Source of the DNA: Didymodactylos carnosus
Taxonomy: Eukaryota > Rotifera > Eurotatoria > Philodinida > Philodinidae
Assembly (NCBI GenBank): GCA_905250885.1
Contig: CAJNOQ010000540.1
Span: 1-47,432 of the forward strand
Reading direction: 5' to 3'
DNA length: 47,432 nucleotides
Shown in pieces: positions 10,748 through 20,966 of the stretch. The stretch's first letter is position 1; every line of letters begins with the position of its first letter. The position numbers and the translations under genes were made by a program. The notes beneath the pieces are model-generated. The model made no database searches. It was not told where the DNA came from and worked only from the letters and a program-made list of their open reading frames with translations.

Positions 10748-11297
10748 GATCCTGAGACTTGAAATTTCGTCTTAATCGAACAGAAATCGAAATACACTAG
10801 AACTTTCAAAAATTTAGCTCGAAAAACTGTATTTCGTCAGTATAAGCTTGAATATATACGTTGTGCCCACATCGAATAGGCTAAAATGTGCCCCTTCGAA
10901 TTTTCTTTCGATTGGCCATAATGCGAATTTTTATGTCCTTATTGCCGTGTTTTCAATAATGTTTTTTGCAAAAGCGCTGTGACTGATTTTTGAGCTTTTT
11001 CAACCTGCATTTTGGAGCTGTTTGTAAAATGAACAGTGCTCACTCAGAAATGAACGAATCAGGCTCATTCTTGCGTCATTTTGAAGAGAAACGTTTTATC
11101 TATTCAATGTGCGTGCTAATTGTCTCATGTCACTTCTCTGGAAATAGTCGAAACGCTGAAACTCTCATTCTGTTCACTTTGGGCTTCCAGCTATTAACTA
11201 AACGTTTTTACCACAGCGAACGGATGAGCCGAAATGAATCTTACTCCAATTAATAGAAGATATCTAAATGTGACGGAATCGCAAGTCTCAGGATCAC
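10748..11297. mobile_element. possible MITE with 15-bp perfect TIRs
   Basis: TGATCCTGAGACTTG near 10748 and its exact reverse complement ending near 11297 bracket about 550 bp. No flanking duplication is visible, and inner sequences pair only weakly. The open frame at 10990-11253 inside has no recognisable match. I call it a putative transposon remnant on the strength of the terminal repeats alone. Confidence 0.45.
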
Positions 11298-12156
11298 GTT
11301 AAAGTGACAAAAAAACCGAAAAGAAAACGGTTACAGAACATTACCTAAAATTTTCTAGTTTACTTCCTTACAAAGCAATTTTAGTCTTTGTTATTTTTAC
11401 AGAATCATCGTGTTGTTAGACTACACTTATTATAAAAAAAGAAATTTTCTGTCATATTTGGCTGAGGCGTGATGTTGTGGGTGGTTACGGGACAAATTAT
11501 CGATCAAATCTGGCTTAGCGTCTAGTAAAGCGTGAATTGCACGGTAACGAAAAGTGATAGAAGCATCGAGTATTCGTTGTTATGTATTCTATATATTTAG
11601 TCAACTTTTGGCATAAGAAAATGACGACCAAATAACTTATCAGGGCTACCTAGACTATGTGGCTACAGAAACAAAACAAAAATTGGATTTTGGAATCACG
11701 AATTCTGAACAAATTTGAGAGAAAACCCAAAATACTCGCAACAAAAATAATGGTGTAGCTGAATAGAGCGAAGATAATTTTAGAAAAGAGAGAGAAAAAT
11801 ATATTATTCCACACAAAGTAACAGATGTAAATAACTTACAAAACGTGACCCATGTGAACCACAAGAAAGTCAACAGCAAAATAACGGTCAGATATCGATG
11901 TTTTACTTCTAACTCGTTGAGAGTTAAAGATAGAAAAGCTATATTTGCAGTGATTATAGGCCTAACATCGATGAGTATATACGAGAAATGCGAAATTGTT
12001 TCATCAAGTCTAAGAGGAGAAACGCTTAGGACCATTTACGTCATTTGAACGGTACTATTTTTATCCAAAACACTCATATATATTTTAAATATCAAGAAAT
12101 CGATTTTGAAACTATTCACGCGCAACGTAGTCTGAAGTTGTCTTTTATGTCAATAA
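11298..12156. other. intergenic, hydrophobic open frame of doubtful value
   Basis: The only sizeable open frame (minus strand, 11655-12035, 126 codons) is rich in Leu, Phe, Ile and Ser, as AT-rich noncoding DNA often gives. It lacks a recognisable family signature. I see nothing else. Confidence 0.35.
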
Positions 12157-12345
12157 TTCACTAACAATACTCAAAAATTTCGTGCTACTATCCATCCCAA
12201 AATATATAAACTATTATCTATACAACCACCTGATAAATTATGGTTTAACGAAACGCTTCGCGTTCTTTATAAGAAAAAATGTAGATTGTATCGTCAAAGA
12301 AATAAGTCTGTTTATCATTTGAATATGTATAAAGGGGCAGCAAAA
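12157..12345 (+). pseudogene. LINE remnant, endonuclease-RT linker region
   Basis: An open stretch encodes KLWFNETLRVLYKKKCRLYR and then a basic segment. This follows the W-F-N-x-x-L, Lys/Arg-rich LYR pattern typical of the linker between endonuclease and reverse transcriptase in jockey/CR1/RTE-type LINEs. Upstream endonuclease and downstream RT motifs are absent. After about 12345 the sequence becomes low-complexity and then joins the dispersed repeat at 12465. It is a short, isolated LINE fragment. Confidence 0.5.
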
Positions 12346-12464
12346 AAATTTCAAAATTTCTGGCCAAAAAAGTTTTCGCTTATCCCTGAGGGGGACCCTT
12401 GCCGTGATTTTTTGGGCAAAAAATATTTTTTCAAATTTGAAAGTTCTGAAAGCGCTATCTTGTT

Positions 12465-12530
12465 CAGAATTTTATGCTGATTCCAAATATGTATGACTTA
12501 TAGCGAAATGTTTTAGAACGAAAATGCCAC
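12465..12530 (+). repeat. dispersed repeat, copy 3 (partial)
   Basis: CAGAATTTTATGCTGATTCC and the following bases match the core of the repeat at 95-205 and 4960-5060. Only the first part of the repeat is recognisable here. Confidence 0.4.
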
Positions 12531-12560
12531 TTAATGACCCTCCTCCTTTTATAAAATTTT

Positions 12561-13253
12561 CTCTTGGGATGCTTCACATAAACTCGAAGATATACAGTCA
12601 AATAAAAATCAGTTTTCTTTCATTGCTGACATAAGTAAATATTTAGATAAAACAATCGTTAAAATAGTCGAAAATCGACTAGTAAAGTTACTTTCAAGTC
12701 CCAATGAACAAATTAGATATGAAGATGTTAGAAAGATGATGAAATTATCGTGGAATTTAGGGGATGAGAAATGGTTTTTAGAAACTCTAATTAATACACC
12801 ATACGTTGATTTGATTGATCATGTGCTTGAAATGTTTGGATGTGAACCCAAAGATCATTCTATTAGTTCAAACATGGTTTAAACAATTGAATGAGTCTTC
12901 ATGAACAACTTGCACATGAAAGAAAAATAGCAATATTCGAACTACTTGGATATATTTTAGAAACTAATCCTTCACTATTATCATCAATGTTACACTCTAC
13001 AGTTGATAACCTTCATGATATATACTTAGTTTTTGTTCAATCTCATAGTAATAAATCTGTCTTTTACATAAATCGTATTCTTAATGTTTTAAGTGTATTA
13101 ATGAATAATATCAATGTTGTCGATAGAATCATCGATGGAACAATACCAGAAACAGTAGTGAGATCTCAATGCTATCACGACGTATCGCAATGGAATGTTC
13201 GTAAATTTTTTAAAGCGATAAATGGAACACTGACAGAAGAAAGAGCTGTATAA
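12561..13253 (+). pseudogene. unrecognised helical protein, frameshifted
   Basis: Coding-type sequence runs in one frame from about 12561 to a TAA at 12880 (landmarks YLDKTIVKIVENRLVKLL and KLSWNLGDEKWFLETLI). It resumes in another frame from 12891-12900 to the TAA at 13251-13253 (landmarks HERKIAIFELLGYILETNPS, YINRILNVLSVLMNNI). The junction appears to need two small shifts around 12880-12905. The roughly 225 visible residues are strongly amphipathic and Leu/Ile-rich, suggesting stacked helices as in an HEAT/ARM-like or other helical fold. I do not recognise the family. No start codon for the first block was identified. Confidence 0.5.
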
Positions 13254-13383
13254 TATTGGCCATTTTGCTTTTGCTATTTGAAAATGCACTTTTTATTCAC
13301 AATAAAATCCGGAATCCCAGGTGGTTGATTCCGGCGTACTCGCACCGTTAAGAAATTGAGAACAACAACTTCTCGGTTTTCAT

Positions 13384-14170
13384 TAGGCATGCAACAATCC
13401 CAAGCCAGGCTCCCTGATCGGCACCGAACGGTTTGTTACCGAACATGTTCGCTACCGATCAGCGAGCCCTAGCTTGAGATTGTTGCATGCCTAGTCTGAA
13501 CTAAAGACAAAAGGAATGAAATTTAAGTTTTTGAAGGAACTAACCAGTGAGAAAATAGGCTAACTAAAGTACAACGTGAGCGAATGTGTGTTCTGCCAGA
13601 TCGCTACCGAACATGTTGGTGGAATGGTTCGCTGCCAAAGGTTTAAAAAATTAGTTTGTCAAAGCTAAGAACATGAGAGCGAAAAAATACATGAAAGAAA
13701 TCTCTGTAAAACAGAAAAAATGGTGAAGATTACACCATACGAAGGAGCAGCCATGATTACGCCGTAGCCGTAGATAGTCATGTAAAGAAAAGTTTGAGTT
13801 AGAGCAGCAATTTAAAGTTTGTTTTGGTCCAGGAAGTTCAAAGTACCTTTAGGTTTCATTATATCTTATTTACTTTCTAACTAAAGCATACTTTTACTAA
13901 TGTGGCCTCTGTAGCAGATTGATTTATTTTGTTTTCATGCAAAAATGCTTCTCGTTACTGTGCAAATAAAGTAGACAGAAAGGTGCAGCCCTAATTCGAA
14001 TGTATCTTTATAAGATTTATGGTATTTTGTCTTAATGTTTAGTTCTTCAACAGAACGCTCGCCGATATGTCCGATGAGAAAAATATAAACTATTGTATTT
14101 GCAACCTTCGTCCGAACATGTTCGGTTGCAAACCGTCCGTTGACCGAACTATCGGATTGTTGCATACCTA
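13384..14170. mobile_element. hAT-type non-autonomous element, 787 bp, 8-bp TSD
   Basis: GTTTTCAT flanks both sides (13376-13383 and 14171-14178). Ends are TAGGCATGCAACAATCC and, reverse complemented, TAGGTATGCAACAATCC, one mismatch in 17. A third copy of the end, in right-end orientation, lies inside at about 13477-13493. The first 110 bp therefore look like a miniature element nested at the left. The interior repeats a palindromic CCGAACATGTTCG motif (13440, 13605 and 14112 areas). There is no transposase; the open frame at 13935-14165 covers the right end and is not a gene. Confidence 0.85.
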
Positions 14171-14276
14171 GTTTTCATTTTCTGTAGTGTCGCATTTAAA
14201 GTGTTCCTGTCGTGAAATAAAACGGTGAATATATTAAGCACACGACAGAAAGAAAAAAAAAATAAGGTGCACATCA

Positions 14277-14450
14277 CAGGATCCGTCAATTTCCGGTGAC
14301 CGGAAATTAACGGATCCGATCTCCGAATCCTCCAGGAACTAAATATCGGAACGCGAAGGAACTGAGCAGATTCCGATCTCCAGATCGGAGGCTCGATCTC
14401 CGGAAATCACCGGAATTAAAAGGATCCGATCCGGCGAATTCGACCTGGGA
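14277..14450. repeat. GC-richer palindrome cluster (GGATCC/CCGG)
   Basis: At 14279-14317 two 19-bp arms (GGATCCGTCAATTTCCGGT and its complement with one mismatch) form a near-perfect palindrome. A related inverted copy, GGAAATCACCGGAATT then GGATCC, lies at about 14400-14430, and CCGATCTCCAGATCGG lies between. The block is clearly richer in G and C than its surroundings. It may be a small foldback or one terminus of a larger element. Confidence 0.65.
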
Positions 14451-14864
14451 TGCAAAAAAATAAAATTACCTATTAAATCAAAAAAATTAATCAACATCTT
14501 TTAACAAACCGACGAATTAGATTGTGGAAACAAGGGATGGCAGTCGATAGTACAGCATATGAAGAAAGATAAACACCGTGAAAAAATCAGAGTTGAAAGA
14601 AAATATCACATTCTTTAGCGATGCTATTTGAACAGTCAGATATGTTTCTGTGTTAAACTAGAATAACTCCTTTTTGCTGTGTTTTTCTTAGTTTTTAGAT
14701 ACTTATTTCGATTTAGAAACATTCTCAAGAATTTCTGAGATTGTCACTGAATTCTTCGCAAAAAAGTTGCTTGGGGAAACTTAGCCTCTAACTATAACGA
14801 CAAAGAAATTTTCGTTCCCATAACTCATTGTGCCTAACATTTATGAAACGTTTTTCCGAGAGTT

Positions 14865-15185
14865 TTCAAACAGTTTTCGAATTAATGTAACCTAATTCGA
14901 AATTGGAACTTCGTGTCACTTAATTTAATATGAGACTTTGTGTAATGCGGTCACGAGGGAAATTAATTTCAGCTTTTTTTCGTTTCTTAAATTAATTTGA
15001 ATTGAATTTTATGATTTCTTTTTATATTTATTCAAAGATTTAAATTGATTCGCATTAGTTTTGAACGCAAAAAGATTTTTTAAATTTTAATCTGAACGAC
15101 TTTTCTTTTAAATTTGTTCAAATTCCTTTAAGTCTCGAAATTAGTTTGAATTAATTCCAAAGTATTTAAAAGTTCCAGTGAGTTT
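14865..15185 (+). repeat. truncated copy of the 28453-28869 MITE
   Basis: This segment is collinear with 28545-28862. Shared landmarks are TTTAATATGAGACTTTGTRT, AATGCGGT and GAGGGAAATTAATTT, ATTCAAAGATTTAAATTGAT, and the right end TATTTAAAAGTTCCARTG. The left terminal repeat is missing, so the copy is 5'-truncated or rearranged. Confidence 0.7.
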
Positions 15186-16575
15186 GGTGCTAAAATGTGA
15201 AACTCATTACATAGAATATTAGAAATAAGGAATTAGCCGCTCAAGAGAATGGTGGACCTCTTTTAAAGCTACAAATAATGAAAATTATCTCAAAAGAATA
15301 TTTATACGTATCTTTAATATCCTTAATAAAAATTTCAACTAGATATGACAAAGTTGGAAAGCGATCGTAATATGGCGGGCTTTGAAAAATCCATCCTCCG
15401 CACTGAGCAATGGAAAAAAGGTTTCTACAGAAATCTTTCGAAGCAAATAATTTTGCAAACGAGCGGTTCTGCCTATAATTTTCTAGTGAGGCATAATCAT
15501 TTACAAAAGGACGAACATACAGGAACATTGCTGTCGCCATGACAATACGATTTGTCTTAAAAAATTACAAACAAAGTCAATATCGACAGCTCATAGCTGA
15601 ATAAAAATCATTTTCATCCATTTGATTGGTAGAACAAGTAAAACGAAAGTTTTGATTGATTTGCAGAGTTCCGTAGCGACTAAGTATCTTTTCTGATAAA
15701 TAAAGTTTTGTTTCTCTATATTAAGTTGTGAAAATTTTACTTTCTCTATTACTAATTGATTGAGACATTAATCAGAAGAATTTGAGTGTCTCATTCATCA
15801 GAACTTGATTGAAAGAGCCCCAAAACTTCTGTGTCCATTACAGTACTTACCCTCTTTACATCTCCTCCTTTAACTAAGAAATGCCAACGAGTTCTTTACA
15901 GATTCACAGAAAATAAAAACGATTTTCCAGAAATTGTAGAGAAAATCAAACACTGTTTTTAAAAAATCAGTTTGACTTTCTCTAAAATCAGTCGATTCTT
16001 CAATTTTAGAGAAAATTAGAAAACGTTTTTTATTACTTGAAGAATCAAGGCAATTTTTCGAACTATTTTGAAAATCAAAATTCTTGAAAATCGACTCGTT
16101 TTTTAACAAAGTAGAAAATAAGCATTTTCAGTCTTCTTATAGAATCGTTCACAATTTCATAAAAACTTTAAAATCATTTCCGATTTTCGAAGTCGATTTT
16201 TTATAAATTAGAAAATAAATCGAATTAACAGTGTATTTCTGTTTAACTGCGGATTTGAGGATTAAATCACTCTTTCCAGTATAAGCAATCTCGACAGAGC
16301 AACCTTTATAAATGACAGATTGGGATGGAAGCAAGTGTAAAGATTGCATTGCGAGATCGTTGTTAGAGTGCAATGAAGGTTAATCATACGATTATTTTTT
16401 CATTCTTAAGAAAAAATTTTTATAAAAATTGTTTTCAAAAAAAATCCTTTTAATAAAAATTTTCTGTATCTGTATTAGCCATGCACCGATTTCGATTTAA
16501 AATCGAAGAATCGAACATCGATTATTAGAAATCGCAAATGTTTTGCTCACAATTCATCTTGAACGAGGCAGTGAA
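15186..16575. other. intergenic, no gene seen
   Basis: Overlapping open frames on both strands at 15241-15542 have no recognisable match, and neither strand is clearly preferred. At 15870-16210 the sequence consists of short diverged reiterations of AGAAAATC/GATTTTC motifs. I see no RNA gene or intact element. Confidence 0.4.
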
Positions 16576-16865
16576 ATGAAAACGAAGTCGGACAAGGTAG
16601 AGTCAAAGAGAATGAAATTTGAAGAATTTTTGAAGAATTTAATTCGGTACATTTTACTCTCTACACTTAGCGTTGGAAAAGACTTTCTTCGTGGTGAAAA
16701 ATCCAAAACAGTGGTTTGGAAAATGTATTTTTTTTTATCTAGTTTTTTGAATTTTATATCCCGAAGAAAGTCTTTTCCAACGCTAAGTGTAGAGAGTAAA
16801 ATGTGTGGAATTGAATTCTTCCAATTTCATTCTCTTAACACTACCTTGTCCGACTCCGTTTTCAT
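16576..16865. repeat. foldback, arms 116 and 104 bp
   Basis: Left arm 16576-16691 and right arm 16762-16865 are inverted copies. They are nearly identical in the inner 40 bp (CTCTACACTTAGCGTTGGAA) and at the outer end (ATGAAAACGAAGTCGGACAA against one mismatch). The loop is 70 bp. The left arm carries a small extra repeat of GAAGAATTT. The long open frame 16543-16974 is an artefact of reading through the palindrome. Confidence 0.88.
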
Positions 16866-17217
16866 GCTCAAAAGTGATAATTACTACTTTGGCGTGGAGA
16901 CGAAAAGTATAAAACATAACATGTTGCTAAAAATTCTAAATGAAAACAAGATGAGAAAAGTAACTTGGTTGTGAAATATTGTGTATGCTAAAACCTTTTG
17001 CTAGACAATAAACAAACAGCTAAACACATACCTTCCTTGTTCCAATGTTTAACAACATCGGATTAGCTCATGGCGTAGGATAGCCTGTGGAAGACTTTTA
17101 CATGAGTCGAACTGTGTACCTTTGAAGTAGATTGTCGGTCTACCAGCCCACTAAACAACAAACAACTTCAGTTCCTTCCTCACACTTCTGGGTAAAAATT
17201 AGGGTATTCGTACTTAC

Positions 17218-17535
17218 GTAGTAGTCTAGAATTCCTTTTAATTCCTTTGCCACTTCATCTCGTCGATTGTAATCAGGTAGATCTATACTTCGTTCCTATT
17301 CGCAGGCATAGATATTTGGTGGTTTCGTCGTTGGTGATACGCAGCTGCACTACTACCTTCACTTGTGATTGTGAAATTCCCACCAGTACCATTTTGAATT
17401 TGAAGATTAATATTCGGCGGTGGTGATGTCCAAATAGAATGAACAAAAGATGAATCACTACAGTAATATACATATATGAAACAAAGATATCTTTTTACAG
17501 TCTGAAGAAAATCCTCTCTCGCTAGTGGAAAATTT
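17218..17535 (-). pseudogene. unrecognised gene remnant or partial exon
   Basis: On the minus strand an open stretch from about 17535 reads with coding-like composition (NFPLAREDFLQT, then WTSPPPNINLQIQNGTGG, then SSAAAYHQRRNHQ). It stops at a TAG near 17279. A +1/-1 shift there continues as SIDLPDYNRRDEVAKEL, followed by a consensus donor GTAAGT whose first base is 17217. I do not recognise the protein. The hydrophobic run YLCFIYVYY could be part of a membrane segment or sit in a retained short intron. The single shift suggests a recent pseudogene or an intron I cannot place. Confidence 0.35.
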
Positions 17536-17966
17536 CAATAGAATTTGGGTTTTAATTAACACTTAAGAAGAGTATCTTCTTAACAGTTTTAATTAACGAT
17601 TAAACTTAATTAGATAGTAATTCTGTGAATACTTACAACTTTAAGGACAGGTGTAATCAGATGTTCTCTTTAAATGAGTCAATTCTGAAAAGGACTGAAC
17701 AAATGTGTTGAGTTGAAATGGGGATATGAATGCTTTATTTTGTCACTGCTTTTGGGATAGTTCTTAGTCCTTGAAAATAACGAAGACGTTATAACTAGCT
17801 TAGGCCTGAGGTTTTTGAAAACCTTTTTGTTTTCTTTTAAATGCATTTGCTTATATGAAGTTGACAGCGCTGATCATGAATATCAGCGTTAGAAGTGTCA
17901 GCTTTCGGTGAGGAGTATTCGTGATCTTACTTCAAATTTCTTGTTTTTAGCAAAAATAGTATTTGG

Positions 17967-18293
17967 ATGCTCTCTGGGCTAGAAAGCACCAACATAGTAA
18001 CATGTAATGATTCTGACGTAGAATATCATGCTGAATCGGAATATGAAATCAAGAAAATAATACAAAATTTCATTTGGCAGAGAAGCGGCGAAACCCCCTT
18101 AAAACATAGATTTTTCAAAGTTTTTATGCAAGTTGACCCAGAAGGAAACCTAGAAATAATGCAAAACTTTTACAGTATATGTAATTTTTCACGTTCTATC
18201 AAACGACATCAAGAAAAGCGCATAGAAAGGTGTAGAACAGCTCCACAACTCGAAAATACTCGTTTCTTGTTAGTGGCTATTGTTTGTTCGTAG
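17967..18293 (+). CDS. hypothetical 108-codon ORF
   Basis: An ATG at 17967 opens 108 codons with fairly balanced composition (ESEYEIKKIIQNFIWQRSGE, FFKVFMQVDPEGNLEIM). A TTTTTAG acceptor-like string lies just upstream at 17945-17950, so it may be an exon rather than a complete gene. I find no recognisable motif, and the reverse strand (18270-18536) is also open at its end. Treat it as a possible, unproven coding region. Confidence 0.25.
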   Translation: MLSGLESTNIVTCNDSDVEYHAESEYEIKKIIQNFIWQRSGETPLKHRFFKVFMQVDPEGNLEIMQNFYSICNFSRSIKRHQEKRIERCRTAPQLENTRFLLVAIVCS

Positions 18294-18299
18294 GATGTT

Positions 18300-19993
18300 A
18301 TCGGAATTTTTTTCCATTAGGTATGTAGTAATTTTTCCCTTACGAGACCCTTCGACAAGATCAAAACCTTGAGTTGTGGTTGCTATTACAAGACGATTAT
18401 GGTTCTTGGGCGTGGTAGTCGGTGGGTAGCAGAAAATATTGGAAGCATCAAACAATCTTATCGTCATTGCCTTTAACGCATTCAGCTTACGCAGAGTCTT
18501 AAACTGCTTTTGCGCTACCTGAGGCTGTGAATACATTTAACTATAAAAAGCAAAATAATCCTGAAAATACAAAAAAGGTTGTTTCCCAACTTGGCTCTTG
18601 ATTGTAATGTGGTTTTGTTGACTCCGCATTTGGAGCAGTGTGTTTTCAGTAAACTTCCTCGAAATAGGATGAGCTCTTTGTACTAGGGAAGATCAGCGCA
18701 TCTCTAGAAGAGGATACACGGCCAACAACCCTACACTAAGGGATGGAAAGTAACTTCTGATCTTCACCATGAACAACGAAAGCGACTAAGAATCGAGATG
18801 TAAGGTCAAAATGAATGAACATCATTGGTTATTCGAAATACTACATACATAATGGAAAAAGATTATGATGACATCATACGAACAAACAATCCACCAAAAG
18901 AAGTTTAAAAGTCTTTCTTTTTTTTTCTTTTTTTTTTTTTCTTTTTGAAAGGATTTTGAAAGGATCTTTGGAAAACGTTATTAGTTATAAGCCAGTTGCG
19001 TCTTATTATCTGTTTTCTACATGTGCAAGATCCTGCTCTAATCATACTGTGAAGTTTCCATCTCTTCTGAATCGATTTTCAACGATTTTAGAATTTTTTA
19101 ATATTCAGCAAAAATTAGCGAAAACTGTATATTTTAGGCAAAATAGGTTTCTAGGAGGTACTTCAATCCTATTCGATGAAACATTCTCTCGAGACTCAGC
19201 GTCCTTCACTCCCTATGTTTAAGTTCTTTTTGAAGTTCCCAAACGTCACCAGCTATCTGTCCCAAAGCACCAAGGAAATCCGATATCAGATCTAAACGAC
19301 CGAAGAAGTGAGCCATACTTGGTCTCCACTTGAAAGATGATACTCTAGACTGTCCACCTATGAAAAAATCATTTTATGTCAGATAATGAGACGCTAGATT
19401 GAGAATGAGAATTCTAGAATCCTGAACTTTACATAGCACAACTCGAGAATTATGTTTAGAATTCAGAATTCTAGAATTCCATACTTTGGATACATGTAAA
19501 GTTGAACTTCACGAATATGTGAAAGTATTATTTTAGATGTCATTAACCAAAGTGTGCCTTTTTTGTTAATATTTTATTCGCTCCGTCTAGATAAATGTAT
19601 AATAGTACCGATCTGTCAGTTCCATTTAACACACGGCATGTGAATCTAATTACCAGAGTCTTTTATTAGTAATTTGTATCGATGTTTTTCTAAAAAGAAT
19701 TTCAGAGGAGCGATCGGGTACTAATTCATGTCCTGTATTGTAATAGTGTTTTCCAATAGCAGATTTTGCAATATGATTATTATTGATATCTGATTGTTTA
19801 ACATCACAAAGTTCATCGGTAGAATCGGATAACTCTTCTAAATTGAAATGTTTAGTATTTGGCGACTTTAATGCTCTCCTTTTTCACCTTGTCATTGGTT
19901 CTCGTAACAAAGAAGGTAAAGGTTTTCTATTATTTCGTTTTAGTTCAATGTTTTAGTTATTTTAGGTGGCTTTTGTTTCATTTGTTTCAGTTT
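18300..19993. other. intergenic; T-rich tract, no recognised gene
   Basis: A T/C-rich tract lies at about 18917-18947. A minus-strand open frame at 18270-18536 and a plus-strand frame at 18956-19222 have no recognisable similarity. Near 19390-19475 there are several GAATTCTAGAATT-type palindromic hexamers. Nothing else is supportable. Confidence 0.4.
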
Positions 19994-20272
19994 TCATTTA
20001 GCTTGATGTTTCATATGCTTTCTTCTTCGAGTTCTGAAATGTCGGCAAGTTTTACCGACATACGGATCACCACAAACCGAGCATTTCACCTCATAAACCA
20101 ATCCTGATTGTAAACCATTAGGTAAACAACTTTTTAAATTAAACCCTCTTCCGATTGTATTATCTGTTGAATAAACTAATCTAACAGAGTTTGTTGAAAT
20201 ATTGTTTATTTATGATAGCTTCGTTCGTTTACGGAATCCACTACTAACAGCATCGTAATAAGGATTTTCACC
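19994..20272 (-). pseudogene. Penelope-like element fragment: RT tail and GIY-YIG
   Basis: Reading the minus strand from 20272, the frame encodes SSGFRKRTKL, a stop, then SVRLVYSTDN, GRGFNLKSCLPNGLQSGL and VYEVKCSVCGDPYVGKTCRH, ending at TGA (19994-19996). The last block has the Penelope-type GIY-YIG endonuclease signature: VYEVKC, C-x-x-C, Y-V-G-K-T and a downstream Arg/His. This domain nicks target DNA for retrotransposition. The reverse transcriptase core is absent, and the C-terminal end of the nuclease is cut short. The block is therefore a 3' fragment, arranged head to head with the next feature. Confidence 0.75.
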
Positions 20273-20275
20273 ATA

Positions 20276-20434
20276 ATTTCTTATTAGGATACTATTAGCA
20301 GTGGATTCCGTAAACGAACGAAGCTATAATAAACAAACAATGTTTCAACGAGATCTGTTAGATTAGTTTATTCAACAGATAACACAACTGAAAGAGGTTT
20401 TAATGTAAAATCATACTTAACAAAAAGACAATGA
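20276..20434 (+). pseudogene. Penelope-like element fragment, inverted partner
   Basis: The plus strand encodes the same segment as the minus-strand fragment to its left (ISSGFRKRTKL, two stops, then STRSVRLVYSTDN, ERGFNVKSYL) and ends at TGA 20432-20434, before the GIY-YIG part. Together the two form an inverted repeat with arms of about 120 bp (roughly 20141-20262 and 20285-20401). They differ at many positions, so they are separate copies of a family and not a recent inversion duplicate. Confidence 0.7.
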
Positions 20435-20679
20435 TAATAGTACTGGCTAGTAGTTAATACTATCAATTGAAAAACTACAGTTCTCTCTTCATTTCGTTTA
20501 TTTACTTTGTTTTCCTTGTTTCTTATTAATGATGGTTCAAAATGTCGGGCAAAAATTTCAAATTAACTAAATAAAAATGTTAAAATAACATAACTTAAAG
20601 AAAATGATGGGCAGAACTGACATCGATTATCCAGCTGGATTTTTTCAAAACGAACGAATTAAGTAAATTCCGTCAGTGA

Positions 20680-20752
20680 CAGTGCGCTGATCTCTGCGTC
20701 TTACATAATGACTGCTTTGTTAAGCACTGACCACTCTGCTGTTCTACCAAAT
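20680..20752 (-). repeat. tRNA-like sequence, possible SINE remnant
   Basis: On the minus strand, GCAGAGTGGTCAGTGCTTAA resembles a Pol III A box with the usual tRNA D-arm. About 30 bases further, GAGATCAGCGC is one change away from the B-box consensus GWTCRANNC. A full cloverleaf cannot be drawn convincingly and no poly-A tail was found. I call it a tRNA-derived fragment with low confidence. Confidence 0.3.
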
Positions 20753-20966
20753 GAGTATGGACCTTTAACAATGAGCTATATGCATAGAAAAAGCTAATTT
20801 TATCTCATATACCTCGTACTTGTTTTTCATCAGTATTTTCGTTTAATCTTTAAGACAAAACAATGTTAAAAGTCTATTTCTATCAGCAAGAATTTTTTTG
20901 TTTTTCTTATATTCGTTATTCACACCTTATTGTAATACACGTTCGACAGCCGAAACACTAATGTAC

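Noticed and set aside
11655-12035. 126-codon hydrophobic open frame, possible membrane protein
   Set aside because: Phe/Leu/Ser-rich frames arise readily in AT-rich DNA. No family signature, start context or splice structure supports it.
15241-15542. Overlapping open frames of 99 (minus) and 65 (plus) codons
   Set aside because: Both strands are open over the same bases and neither has a recognisable motif, so I could not choose a coding strand.
16543-16974. 143-codon open frame on the plus strand
   Set aside because: It reads straight through the 16576-16865 palindrome, so both halves encode mirror-image sequence. Its composition is that of repeat DNA, not a protein.
18270-18536. 88-codon minus-strand open frame
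   Set aside because: Composition is somewhat coding-like, but there is no recognisable motif and no start or splice context. It overlaps the end of another open frame on the other strand.
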